Shown: piece by piece, positions 8,589-17,060 of the stretch
Layout of the letters: the number at the start of each line of letters is the position of its first letter
Numbering within the stretch: the stretch's first letter is position 1
NCBI GenBank assembly: GCA_015065285.1
Contig: SVQP01000007.1
Coordinates: 1-64,000, forward strand
Reading direction: 5' to 3'
Length of the DNA stretch: 64,000 nt
Origin: Oscillospiraceae bacterium
Lineage (GTDB): Bacteria; Bacillota; Clostridia; Oscillospirales; CAG-272
The notes under the pieces: generated by a model
Seen by the model: only the letters and a program-made list of their open reading frames with translations
Databases searched by the model: none
Told to the model about the DNA's origin: nothing
Translations under genes and position numbers: made by a program

Positions 8589-11549
8589 TTATTTTCTCTT
8601 TTTCTTGTTTGCAATGGCAGCACCTGCGGCAGCCATGGCAATGACGGGGATTGCGCCAAGCGCGGATTTGCAGCCGCCCTCGCTCTTGCCCTCGCTCTCA
8701 CTCTCACTCTCACTCTTACCTTCGGTCTGCTGCTCGCTGCTCTCGGTCTCGGGAGCATTCGTTTCGGGCTGAGTCGTTTCGGTTTGGTCGGGCGTGTAGG
8801 GGGTGTTATCCACCTTGTTGTCGTCCTCGCGCATGATCAGCACCGCGCAATAAGCGGGCAGATCGATCGAAACGCTGCTGCCGCTTCCGCTGACGATCAT
8901 GCCGTCGTGCGGATAGTAAACGGTGTAAGCGCCCGCATAGCCATCGGTAAATTCCAGCGTTGCCTTGCCGTTTTGGTCAGTAGAGTTTGCGATGTAAGCA
9001 ATGTCGTGCGCCTCGTCCATAAACTCACCGTACAGAACGGTCTGAGAGGTCAAGGTATCAAGTGCGGTCAGCTTCATAAAGTGGTTTGCCATCTTGGAGA
9101 TGCGCGTCGCTGCCACGGAGGACTTGAACTGGTCGCAATCCGCCAAAGATGCCATAGCGGCACTGACGCGTGCGTCACCGTCAACGTCGGTTGCCTTGTA
9201 GTCGTCGTAGGCGGTTGCCACGAATACCACGTTGCCGCCTGCCTTTTTGAACAGCGCCAGCTTTTCTGCCGCATCAGCCGAAATGTATTCGCCAAATGCC
9301 AGCACAATGGTGCGGTAAGAGCCGTTGCCGATCACCAGTCTGCCGTCCGCGGTCACGGTTGCAGCGCAAATGCTCTGATCGTCAATGATGGTGTAGAGCA
9401 CGCGTCTTTGCAAAAGCTCGAGGCAGAAGTTGGTGTAGTTATCGTTGAGCGTCACAGCCTCGGTGCCCTCGCCAAATGCCGAGGAATGCACGTCGTCTGC
9501 GTTGTGCAGTGCCTGCACGGTGGCAATGGGATAGAAGATTGCAAGGTCGCCTGCCTCCACCGTTCCGTCAAGAATGGTGTTGAGTCTGCCTACGTAGGTG
9601 TTGATCTGATTGATCTCCTTGCTTGTGTAGTCCCTTTGCGGGTTGATGACGTTATAAATCGTGGTGCCGAACAGTCTGGTCAGGGTTGCGCCACCGATCG
9701 AAGCGCCCATCTTGTCGTTCTGGAAGCTTTCGGTCGGGACAGCCGAGGGGTTGTATTCAATCATCACGTCGCTCTTGCCTGCATTGCGCGCAGCACTTGC
9801 CACAAAGCGAATGCCCAGGTGGTTGCCCACGAAGCACTGGGAGAGCAGATCGTTGGGATGAATATGCAGCACGTCTACACCGGGGATGGTCATGCCGCCA
9901 ATAATCTGCATGAAATCGCCACCGTAGGTTTCTACGTGGTCGTTCATGTTTTCCTCAAACAGCAAGTGTCCCGAGGAAGCCATACCGTTTGCCTGGCACC
10001 AAGCATCGATCTGGTCAATATAGGACTGTTTGAACAGAGAAGCAACCAGGGAATAGTAGTGGATGCGCATGCGCTCCGCCTTGGCGTCGCGACCCTCGAA
10101 CAATAAGGGCAGCTCCAGCTCATAGCCATAGGTTTCCTTGAACTTTTGGTCCAAGCCCTCGGTCCAAACGATATAATTCTCAATATCGCGGTTGCCTTGA
10201 CTCGGCTCGTCGGTAAAGAATGCCTCGACCATGGAGAAATCCTTGCCAAACGAGGTCTTGTAGTGGTTGTGCGTCAGCTCAATAAAGCGCGCAACCGAAT
10301 CGGGGCGCAGCGTGTCTACGTGATACAGGGTGGAGAAATCGTTTCTGTCCTGCTCGTGATCGTCGGTATAACGCAGCACGTAAATGTCCAAGAGGCACTC
10401 GCCCGAGATCTCACCCGTCAGGTCAAAGGAAAGGGTCGCACCGTCTGCTTGGGGGGTCCAGACCTTGCCGGATTGCTTGACGGTTGCCAGCATGATCTCA
10501 ATATCCAACCCTGCGCGAGGGATATAGGTGTATTTTGCTCTGTCCAAAAGAATCTGAATATGCTCAATGCCGGTGGCACGCCAAGCCTCGTTGGTGTCCA
10601 GCACCTGACCAAAGGCGGAGCCGCTGGGCCACTGATATTCGTCATAGATCCAAAGCGTCATGTCTTTGCTGTCGGCATACAGGTAGGTGTCCTTAAGCAG
10701 CGCAAATTCCGCTTCGTCCTTGAGGTACTGCGGGGTGAAATTGACGTTGGAGACAATGCCGCCGTAGCCTTGGCTCAAAAGATCCTCCACCTGCGTTTTG
10801 TAGGTGCCGTTAAAGCCGTAGGCTACCCAGTTCATGCGGTAAGCGTTGAGAGGGGAGAAGAAATTTTCGCCTCTGTAGAATGCGTTGTAATCAATGTCAG
10901 GCTTCACGGGACCGTTTACAACCTCGCTTTCAAAATGGATAAAGGTCTGTGCGTCGCTGGCATTATCGTACAAGCCGTATGCCTTGATAAAGTATTGCAC
11001 ATCGGGGGTGCAGAAGTTATCGAACATGTCAATGCGCAAATTGGTCAAGCCGCCTGCGATCTGCATGCCGGGAGGGAACGCACCCGCCTTGGATACGTCG
11101 GTCAGGTCAATCACCACTACCTGCCAGTCGTCGGTGTTTTGGTAGGTGAAGTTGAAAAAGGGGTACTGGTCAGCCGTGGTGGTGGAGCGCAGGCGCATCT
11201 GACCGCCCTTGCCGGTATAATCGGATTTGATCAGCAGCGCCAGATAGTGGTATTTGCCAATATCCACCATGCCACTTGGCAGGGTAAGCCCCAGGTAGGG
11301 GTCAACGCAATAGCCCGGCTGCGTTTCTTCAAATCGAACCTGCATCGCCTGCTCCTGATTGCTGTGTGCTAAGGAGCAGTAAAACACGTCGTACGTGTGC
11401 GCGATGTTGTCGGAATCGTTGAAATCCACCAGATATGCAGGGGCTACGTAGCCCTCCTTGGCGGCAAGCGAGGGAAGGGCGAGCGCAGTGACTGTGCAAG
11501 CCAATGTCGCAAGCACGATCGTAAGGATCAGAATTTTCTTTTTGCTCAT
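8589..11549 (-). CDS. Secreted/surface glycoside-hydrolase-like protein (GH106-like architecture), C-terminal TM tail
   Basis: N-terminal signal peptide; FFTDEPSQGN and GHLLFEENMNDHVETYGGDFMQI also found in the 53345..55447 protein; Ser/Glu-rich linker; C-term ALGAIPVIAMAAAGAAIANKKKRK. Confidence 0.65.
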   Translation of the reverse strand: MSKKKILILTIVLATLACTVTALALPSLAAKEGYVAPAYLVDFNDSDNIAHTYDVFYCSLAHSNQEQAMQVRFEETQPGYCVDPYLGLTLPSGMVDIGKYHYLALLIKSDYTGKGGQMRLRSTTTADQYPFFNFTYQNTDDWQVVVIDLTDVSKAGAFPPGMQIAGGLTNLRIDMFDNFCTPDVQYFIKAYGLYDNASDAQTFIHFESEVVNGPVKPDIDYNAFYRGENFFSPLNAYRMNWVAYGFNGTYKTQVEDLLSQGYGGIVSNVNFTPQYLKDEAEFALLKDTYLYADSKDMTLWIYDEYQWPSGSAFGQVLDTNEAWRATGIEHIQILLDRAKYTYIPRAGLDIEIMLATVKQSGKVWTPQADGATLSFDLTGEISGECLLDIYVLRYTDDHEQDRNDFSTLYHVDTLRPDSVARFIELTHNHYKTSFGKDFSMVEAFFTDEPSQGNRDIENYIVWTEGLDQKFKETYGYELELPLLFEGRDAKAERMRIHYYSLVASLFKQSYIDQIDAWCQANGMASSGHLLFEENMNDHVETYGGDFMQIIGGMTIPGVDVLHIHPNDLLSQCFVGNHLGIRFVASAARNAGKSDVMIEYNPSAVPTESFQNDKMGASIGGATLTRLFGTTIYNVINPQRDYTSKEINQINTYVGRLNTILDGTVEAGDLAIFYPIATVQALHNADDVHSSAFGEGTEAVTLNDNYTNFCLELLQRRVLYTIIDDQSICAATVTADGRLVIGNGSYRTIVLAFGEYISADAAEKLALFKKAGGNVVFVATAYDDYKATDVDGDARVSAAMASLADCDQFKSSVAATRISKMANHFMKLTALDTLTSQTVLYGEFMDEAHDIAYIANSTDQNGKATLEFTDGYAGAYTVYYPHDGMIVSGSGSSVSIDLPAYCAVLIMREDDNKVDNTPYTPDQTETTQPETNAPETESSEQQTEGKSESESESEGKSEGGCKSALGAIPVIAMAAAGAAIANKKKRK

Positions 11550-12766
11550 GAGTTTTGTCCTTTCTTGTAGGCGTTCACGTCAGCCCACCAGGGGGATTGA
11601 TCGCCAAGTAAAAAGCATTTGATCTGCTCTGCTTCGGCACGTGCCGAGGCGCAGGCAGCGGGATCGGGGTGCTTTTTGCGTACACCGCGCAAAAGTACGT
11701 TCTTAGGGGTCTCCTCGGGGTCAATCAGCTCAAGTGCCGCAGTGGTATATCCGTGTGCCTCCAGAATTTTGAGGCGCAGCGCGTCGGTGGCTGCATCGCA
11801 AAGCTTCTGCCGCAGCATGGAGTGCTTGGCAATAAAGTCCAGCGAGGGGCAGGCAAGGGAGGGGCTCATGGCGTGGTGGCAGCAGGGCGTGGAGAGAATC
11901 ACGTCTGCCTCCCAAGCAAGCGCACGAGAGAGCACAAGGTCGGTGGCAATATCGCATGCGTGCAGGGAAATGACCAGATTGACGTGGTCGTCGGTGTCGT
12001 ATTTTCCCACGTCACCGCATAAAAATTCCAGCCCGTCAAAGCCAAGGTCGCGCGCGGTTGCCGAGCAGAAATCAATCACGTCCTGCTTGAGATCCACACC
12101 GGTCATGCGCACCTGCCTTTGCTTGATGACGGCAAAATAGTGATATACGGCAAAGGAAAGGTAGGATTTGCCGCAGCACAAATCGCAAATACGTAAGGTG
12201 CCCGTGGCGGGCAGCTTATCCTCTACGTCGCGCACCAGCTCCAAAAAGCGATTGATCTGTCTGAACTTGGCGCGCTTCTTGTCGTGTACGCGCCCGTTTT
12301 TGTCACTGACCTCCAGCTTGATCAGAAAGGGCTCGTTACCGCTGAGAATGTATTGCTTTTCACGGTTGTTGAACAAGGTTGCCACAGTGGGAGCGGCAGG
12401 GGATGCGCCCTGCAGGCGCTTGAGCAGCGCCTCACCGCCCAGCAGAGCGGTCTTGCCGGATTTACTTGTGCGGTATTCGCTCTCACCAAGCGTAGTCAGA
12501 ATATTGATCTGCCCTGCGGTAGAGAGCAGCGCAAGCAACGCGTCCGCGTCACCAATCTCCAGGTTCTTGTGCTTGGCTTTGTTGTCTTTATGTAAGGATT
12601 CGGCTTGCAGGCAGGGTCTGCCGCCAATTGAGCGCACGGTCAGCGTGGTTTTGATCGCGTCGCCCTCGGTATGGCGGGATAATACCGCCTTTTTGAGCAG
12701 GCTTGCGCGTGCCGCCAGCGTGATCAGCTGCGCAGCTGATTGCAAATGCGCGTTGGCTTCCATCAT
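11546..12766 (-). CDS. SAM-dependent methyltransferase (Methyltransf_32-like)
   Basis: ICDLCCGKSYLSFAVYHYF; GVDLKQDVIDFC; LHACDIATDLVLSRAL; CCHHAM. Confidence 0.75.
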   Translation of the reverse strand: MMEANAHLQSAAQLITLAARASLLKKAVLSRHTEGDAIKTTLTVRSIGGRPCLQAESLHKDNKAKHKNLEIGDADALLALLSTAGQINILTTLGESEYRTSKSGKTALLGGEALLKRLQGASPAAPTVATLFNNREKQYILSGNEPFLIKLEVSDKNGRVHDKKRAKFRQINRFLELVRDVEDKLPATGTLRICDLCCGKSYLSFAVYHYFAVIKQRQVRMTGVDLKQDVIDFCSATARDLGFDGLEFLCGDVGKYDTDDHVNLVISLHACDIATDLVLSRALAWEADVILSTPCCHHAMSPSLACPSLDFIAKHSMLRQKLCDAATDALRLKILEAHGYTTAALELIDPEETPKNVLLRGVRKKHPDPAACASARAEAEQIKCFLLGDQSPWWADVNAYKKGQNS

Positions 12767-13536
12767 TGCTCCTCCTGCTTCTTTTTCTTTTTTCCAAATT
12801 CCAGTCGGGGCTCCTGACGCTCCATCATAGCGCGGATATTCTTCCAGTGCGTGAACAGCATCACAGCCACCACGCCTACCGAAAGCAGCACTAAGGTGGG
12901 GTTGAAGGCATTCATGAAAGCCGAGGCGATCAGGGGATAGAGCAGCACGGGGAACAGTCTTGCTGCGGTGGAATAGCGCATGCCGATCAGCACGATCAGA
13001 TAGATGACAAGCAGAACGGCAAACACCAAGGGTGCCAGAATGCAGACCGTAATAGCGGCAATTTCAAAGCCGCGCGTGCCGCGCATTTTGTGCCATACGG
13101 GCATGGCATCACCGAGAATGCAGAAAAAGGCTGCAATGGCAGCACCGTCCGCGCCTGCGCCTCTGCCCAGCGTAAAGTAGCCAAGCGCAAGGCAAACGAG
13201 CACCTTGAGAAATTCCAGTGCAAAGCATGCCACGGCATGTCCCTTGCCCACGTGGCGCCACACGTCCAAAAGCTCACCCTTTTGCCCACCGATGGCGTAA
13301 ATATCCACGCCTTTGACGCGGCGGCAGTAAAAGCGGGGAACCGAAATCGAGCCCAACAGGTAGGGGATCACGGCAGCACCGATCAGAAGCAGGATCAGGT
13401 GCAGCGCCTGCGCAGCAACGCCCGTGTATTCCAGCGTGAAGAAATTCTCTTCAATCTCCTTCCACGAAGCAAGATTCAGCCAAACGATCAGGTCGGGCAA
13501 GCCAACGATATATTGGCTCAATATATCCAGATACAT
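12763..13536 (-). CDS. Divergent PlsY (glycerol-3-phosphate acyltransferase)-like membrane protein
   Basis: Multi-TM; GSISVPRF... resembles the PlsY N-terminal GSxxxA motif; other motifs altered. Start re-set to 13536 after GGAAAGAG. Confidence 0.5.
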   Translation of the reverse strand: MYLDILSQYIVGLPDLIVWLNLASWKEIEENFFTLEYTGVAAQALHLILLLIGAAVIPYLLGSISVPRFYCRRVKGVDIYAIGGQKGELLDVWRHVGKGHAVACFALEFLKVLVCLALGYFTLGRGAGADGAAIAAFFCILGDAMPVWHKMRGTRGFEIAAITVCILAPLVFAVLLVIYLIVLIGMRYSTAARLFPVLLYPLIASAFMNAFNPTLVLLSVGVVAVMLFTHWKNIRAMMERQEPRLEFGKKKKKQEEQ

Positions 13537-13637
13537 GTAAACACTCTCTTTCCGGGGCATTTCGCCCAATACTTATCTATTTTATATTATAACACAGCTC
13601 GCATGATCTTGCAATAGCCCAAGTGTAAAGTTTTTGC

Positions 13638-13666
13638 TTGACAAAGAAAGGGGGGCATGCTATAAT
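13638..13666 (+). promoter_or_regulatory. Consensus sigma-A promoter of the paralogous membrane-protein cluster
   Basis: TTGACA (13638-13643), 17-bp spacer, TATAAT (13661-13666). Confidence 0.8.
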
Positions 13667-13710
13667 GCAGGTGTATACCCTCGAATATTGTAATGAAATG
13701 GAGAATGACA

Positions 13711-14499
13711 ATGGAAGAAGCAAGCTACTCATTTTTAGAATGGTTAATCCAGCTCCTGATCGATTCGGGATTGCTGAGCGCACTGGGCGATGAAGCCTCC
13801 GACATGATCTCGCAGATCTTTATTGAGATCGGCAACTGGGCAATTGCCATGTTCTGGGAATTGATCAAAACCAGCACCGTTTTCTTGGTCGGCGTCATTA
13901 TTGCGCTGGTTGTAGCAGTGCTTGTTATGATTGCAGGTATTGTGATCTACATTTTGCACGCGATCGGCTTGATGCGCATGGCAAAAAAGCTGGGTGTCAA
14001 GCACAGATGGCTGGCATGGATCCCCTATGGCAGAGAATTTCTGACCGGTGCATGCGCTGAAAAGTGCATTGAAAGAAACGGCAAAAAGCCCGCTAAGTGG
14101 TCTGCGATCCTGTTCCTTGGTTATCTTGCCACCACCATTGGTAAGTATATCATTCAGATCGTCATTATGGTGGTACTGTCCGTACTCCCCGGCTTGAACG
14201 CACTTCTGACGCTGGCATTTGAGCTGCTGCCGTTTGTCTTTATTGGCTTGTATGCATATTGTACCTGGCGCCTGTTCAAGGAGTTCGTGGGCTCTTCGGG
14301 CTCTACGATTATGACGATTGCTATGATTCTGACCGTTTGGTTTGAAGGCTTGTTCTTCTTTATCGCCAGCTGCTTCAAGCTGCGCGACCTTGAGTCTGCT
14401 GAGCAGACCAAAGCAGCAGAAGTAGCAGAAGCAGCAGAAGTAGCAGAAGCAGCAGAAGTAGCAGAAGCAGTCGTACCCGCTCAAAACACAGAAGCTTAA
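13711..14499 (+). CDS. Membrane protein, paralogue 1 of tandem family
   Basis: GLMRMAKKLGVKHRWLAWIPYGREFLTGACAEKCIER; multi-TM; C-terminal AAEVAE repeats. Confidence 0.75.
   Translation: MEEASYSFLEWLIQLLIDSGLLSALGDEASDMISQIFIEIGNWAIAMFWELIKTSTVFLVGVIIALVVAVLVMIAGIVIYILHAIGLMRMAKKLGVKHRWLAWIPYGREFLTGACAEKCIERNGKKPAKWSAILFLGYLATTIGKYIIQIVIMVVLSVLPGLNALLTLAFELLPFVFIGLYAYCTWRLFKEFVGSSGSTIMTIAMILTVWFEGLFFFIASCFKLRDLESAEQTKAAEVAEAAEVAEAAEVAEAVVPAQNTEA
14411..14469 (+). repeat. In-frame short tandem repeat (agcagaagtagcagaagc) encoding AAEVAE
   Basis: 18-bp period, about three units. Confidence 0.8.
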
Positions 14500-14572
14500 G
14501 AGGACCCCTTCGCAGTCTGACGTCTTGGAATTTTTTGAACAAGAAAATTTTTGAACAAGGAAGGTAATCATT

Positions 14573-15232
14573 ATGGGAGGCTTTGGACCTTTTGAACTCT
14601 TTGATGTTTTTGAAGAGCTTTTTAATGGCATCATTGATATTTTTGAAGACGGCGTATTCACCGTCGGAGGCATCGTTGCGCTTGTGCTTCTGCTGGTTGC
14701 AGGGCTTAGTTCGATGATCGGCTCGCTTACGGGACTTGTGTTCTACGTGATGTACAGCCTTGGCATTCACCGCATGGCAAAGCGACTGGATGCTTGCCAT
14801 CCCGTGCTTGCATGGCTGCCCTTTGCCCAGTATTTTGCTCTTGGTAAGGTGACGGAAAAGTGCGATGAGCGCAGAGATCTGCCGGTCAAGGCATGGGGCA
14901 AGACGCTGCTCTGGTGCAGCATTGGCGGTATCGTGGGCGTGCTGGTGCTCAGCGTGCTGGCAGCCTTGTGCTACCTTACCATTGGCTTGCTTGGCATCAT
15001 CAGCCTGCTTGGCGCGCTCTTGTTTGAACTGCTGGCGGTTGCCGTCTCTGTGATCCCGCAGATTCTGAGCTTTGTGTGTCTTTGGAAGATTTTCAGAGAA
15101 TTCTATCCCTCGCCCTTCAATATCATTCTGTTTATCGTGTCGCTGTTGCTGAGCATTCAGCCCATCACGGTGCTGATCGCAAGTTTCCGTACCCCTTCGC
15201 CTGCTGCTGAGCAGGAGGACGTGTTTGCCTGA
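14573..15232 (+). CDS. Membrane protein, paralogue 2
   Basis: GIHRMAKRLDACHPVLAWLPFAQYFALGKVTEKCDERRD; C-term VLIASFRTPSP. Confidence 0.8.
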   Translation: MGGFGPFELFDVFEELFNGIIDIFEDGVFTVGGIVALVLLLVAGLSSMIGSLTGLVFYVMYSLGIHRMAKRLDACHPVLAWLPFAQYFALGKVTEKCDERRDLPVKAWGKTLLWCSIGGIVGVLVLSVLAALCYLTIGLLGIISLLGALLFELLAVAVSVIPQILSFVCLWKIFREFYPSPFNIILFIVSLLLSIQPITVLIASFRTPSPAAEQEDVFA

Positions 15233-15257
15233 TCCGATTGCCTGAAAGGAGTTTTGT

Positions 15258-15866
15258 ATGGGTGTTTTGATTCCTTTGATCTATCTATTGATGCTCGTGA
15301 TCTTTTTCGGCATCTTTGGTATCGTGTTTTTGTGTGCGATGGTGCTTGATTACGCGATTTCGGGCTTTGCGCTTTACAGGATCGCCAAGCAGACGGGCGC
15401 GTGCAAGCCGGGGTTTGCGTGGATTCCCGTCGTGCAGGCATGGGTGCGCGGTAAGTGTGCCGAGGCATGCGAGGTGCGCTGCGCTCAAAAGCAGCATAAC
15501 TGGGGCAAGATTGCGCTGATCCTTCAGATCGTGCATCTTTGCTGTGTGATCTTTATTATGCCCATCGGCATGATTCTTTCCATTTTCGGCGGCGGCTTTT
15601 TGCTCAACCTGTTGTCTTATCTGGCGATTGCCGTGAGCGTTGTGACCTGGGTATGTACTTATAAGATCTACCACTACTACGTCAGCGATCCCATTGACAT
15701 CGTGCTGACGCTTTTGCACACGCAGCTTGGCTATACGGATGCAGGACTTCTGATCGCGTCGTTTATCAAGCCCCGCGGTGCATCACAAGAGGAGATGCCG
15801 AGCGCAGAGGCTTGTGAGAAAACGGATGACGCTGCGCAGGATGGCGCTGTGATCGATGTGGAATAA
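15258..15866 (+). CDS. Membrane protein, paralogue 3
   Basis: ALYRIAKQTGACKPGFAWIPVVQAWVRGKCAEACEVRC; C-term LLIASFIKPRG. Confidence 0.8.
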   Translation: MGVLIPLIYLLMLVIFFGIFGIVFLCAMVLDYAISGFALYRIAKQTGACKPGFAWIPVVQAWVRGKCAEACEVRCAQKQHNWGKIALILQIVHLCCVIFIMPIGMILSIFGGGFLLNLLSYLAIAVSVVTWVCTYKIYHYYVSDPIDIVLTLLHTQLGYTDAGLLIASFIKPRGASQEEMPSAEACEKTDDAAQDGAVIDVE

Positions 15867-16653
15867 GATAGCCGCCACCACCTCAAGCGGGGATGGCGCG
15901 CAGTGGGAACTTCCTGAATTTTTTGACGATATTTCAAGGTTTCTCGCAGATCTGATCGAGGATCTGGGGCAGGAGGATCTGATCTTTTTGCTCTCTGTTT
16001 GCGTCATTGTTGCGCTCTTGTGCATGATTGCCGGTCTTGTGGGCTACGTGCTGCAAAGCACCGCTCTTGGAAGGATTGCCAAGGGGCAGGGGGCGATCAA
16101 AACGATTTCCCGCCTTGTATGGGTTCCCTATGCGCGGTATTATGCAATTGGCAAGCTGGGTGAGCGGTGCGAGGCGCGACGCGCCAAGCACGCACGTGTG
16201 CGCGGAAAGCCGATGGTTGCCATCTGCACGCCGCTCTCTGTCCTTGCTGCAATTTGTGCCGTTGCCTCGTTTGTGCTGATCGTGTTGCCCCTTTTGCTGC
16301 TGCTGCTGATCCGGCTGCTGAATTCGGACGAATTGCCCGGCATTCTGCAAATCATTGCATACGTTTTCGCTTTCGCAATATTTTTGTTTGCGTTGGTTGT
16401 AGAGGATGGCGCACTGCTTTTGATCGGGCTGTGCTTTATGCTTGGCATTTTGCTGCTTGTGGCATCGCTTGCGCTTTCCCTGGCTGCCCGCATTCCTCAA
16501 TACGTGTGCTTTGCCAAGATCCTGCGCGAGTATTTTGAGCCGCCTCTATGTTACGTGCTGACCGTGCTGTCGGTGCTGCTTGGCGCATTCCCTGTTGCGC
16601 TGCTGATTGCAAGCTTCAGAAATCCCGTGCCGGCTGCGGCATATCAAGAATAA
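15856..16653 (+). CDS. Membrane protein, paralogue 4
   Basis: ALGRIAKGQGAIKTISRLVWVPYARYYAIGKLGERCEARR; C-term LLIASFRNPVP; start overlaps stop of paralogue 3. Confidence 0.8.
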   Translation: MWNKIAATTSSGDGAQWELPEFFDDISRFLADLIEDLGQEDLIFLLSVCVIVALLCMIAGLVGYVLQSTALGRIAKGQGAIKTISRLVWVPYARYYAIGKLGERCEARRAKHARVRGKPMVAICTPLSVLAAICAVASFVLIVLPLLLLLLIRLLNSDELPGILQIIAYVFAFAIFLFALVVEDGALLLIGLCFMLGILLLVASLALSLAARIPQYVCFAKILREYFEPPLCYVLTVLSVLLGAFPVALLIASFRNPVPAAAYQE

Positions 16654-16666
16654 ATGCATAAAAAAG

Positions 16667-17050
16667 AAAACGTCGCTTCCCAATGTGTGATGTCCTTATC
16701 GGAGAAATAAGATAGGGGTATGGGCGCAGCCGATGCATTTGTAAAACAAATGCGAAACTGGCAATAAATACAGAAAGAGAGAGTAACACGGTTACAAAAT
16801 TCCGTGAAGCTCTCTCTTCTTCGCTTTTTTAGTGATATTCTTTGCTTTCGCAAAGAGTGATATTGCCCTTGCGAGCAGTGATATTGTTCGGCTACGCCTC
16901 ACAGTGATATTCTATTCGCCCATAAACTCGCGAAGCGAATAACACTCGGCGTAAGCCGAATATCACTGCGTAGCAATATCACTCGCCAAAGGCGAATAGA
17001 ACTGGCGTGATACTCCGTTAAGAGTATCACGCCAAGGGAAGCGACGTTTT
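16667..17050. repeat. Palindromic repeat element with AGTGATATT/AATATCACT words separated by hairpins, bounded by a 15-bp perfect inverted repeat
   Basis: AAAACGTCGCTTCCC (16667-16681) / GGGAAGCGACGTTTT (17036-17050). AGTGATATT at 16831, 16856, 16877, 16903; AATATCACT at 16959, 16975. Terminal hairpin GGCGTGATACTC-CGTTAA-GAGTATCACGCC (17004-17033). Confidence 0.85.
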
Positions 17051-17060
17051 TTTGTTGATC

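Noticed and set aside
8472-11372. 544- and 408-aa plus ORFs opposite the surface GH-like gene
   Set aside because: Shadow ORFs; the minus frame has signal peptide, catalytic-type motifs and TM tail.
16831-16983. CRISPR-like array (regularly spaced 9-bp repeats)
   Set aside because: Repeat too short, spacers are self-complementary hairpins of 12-17 bp, orientation flips halfway, and no cas genes in the window.
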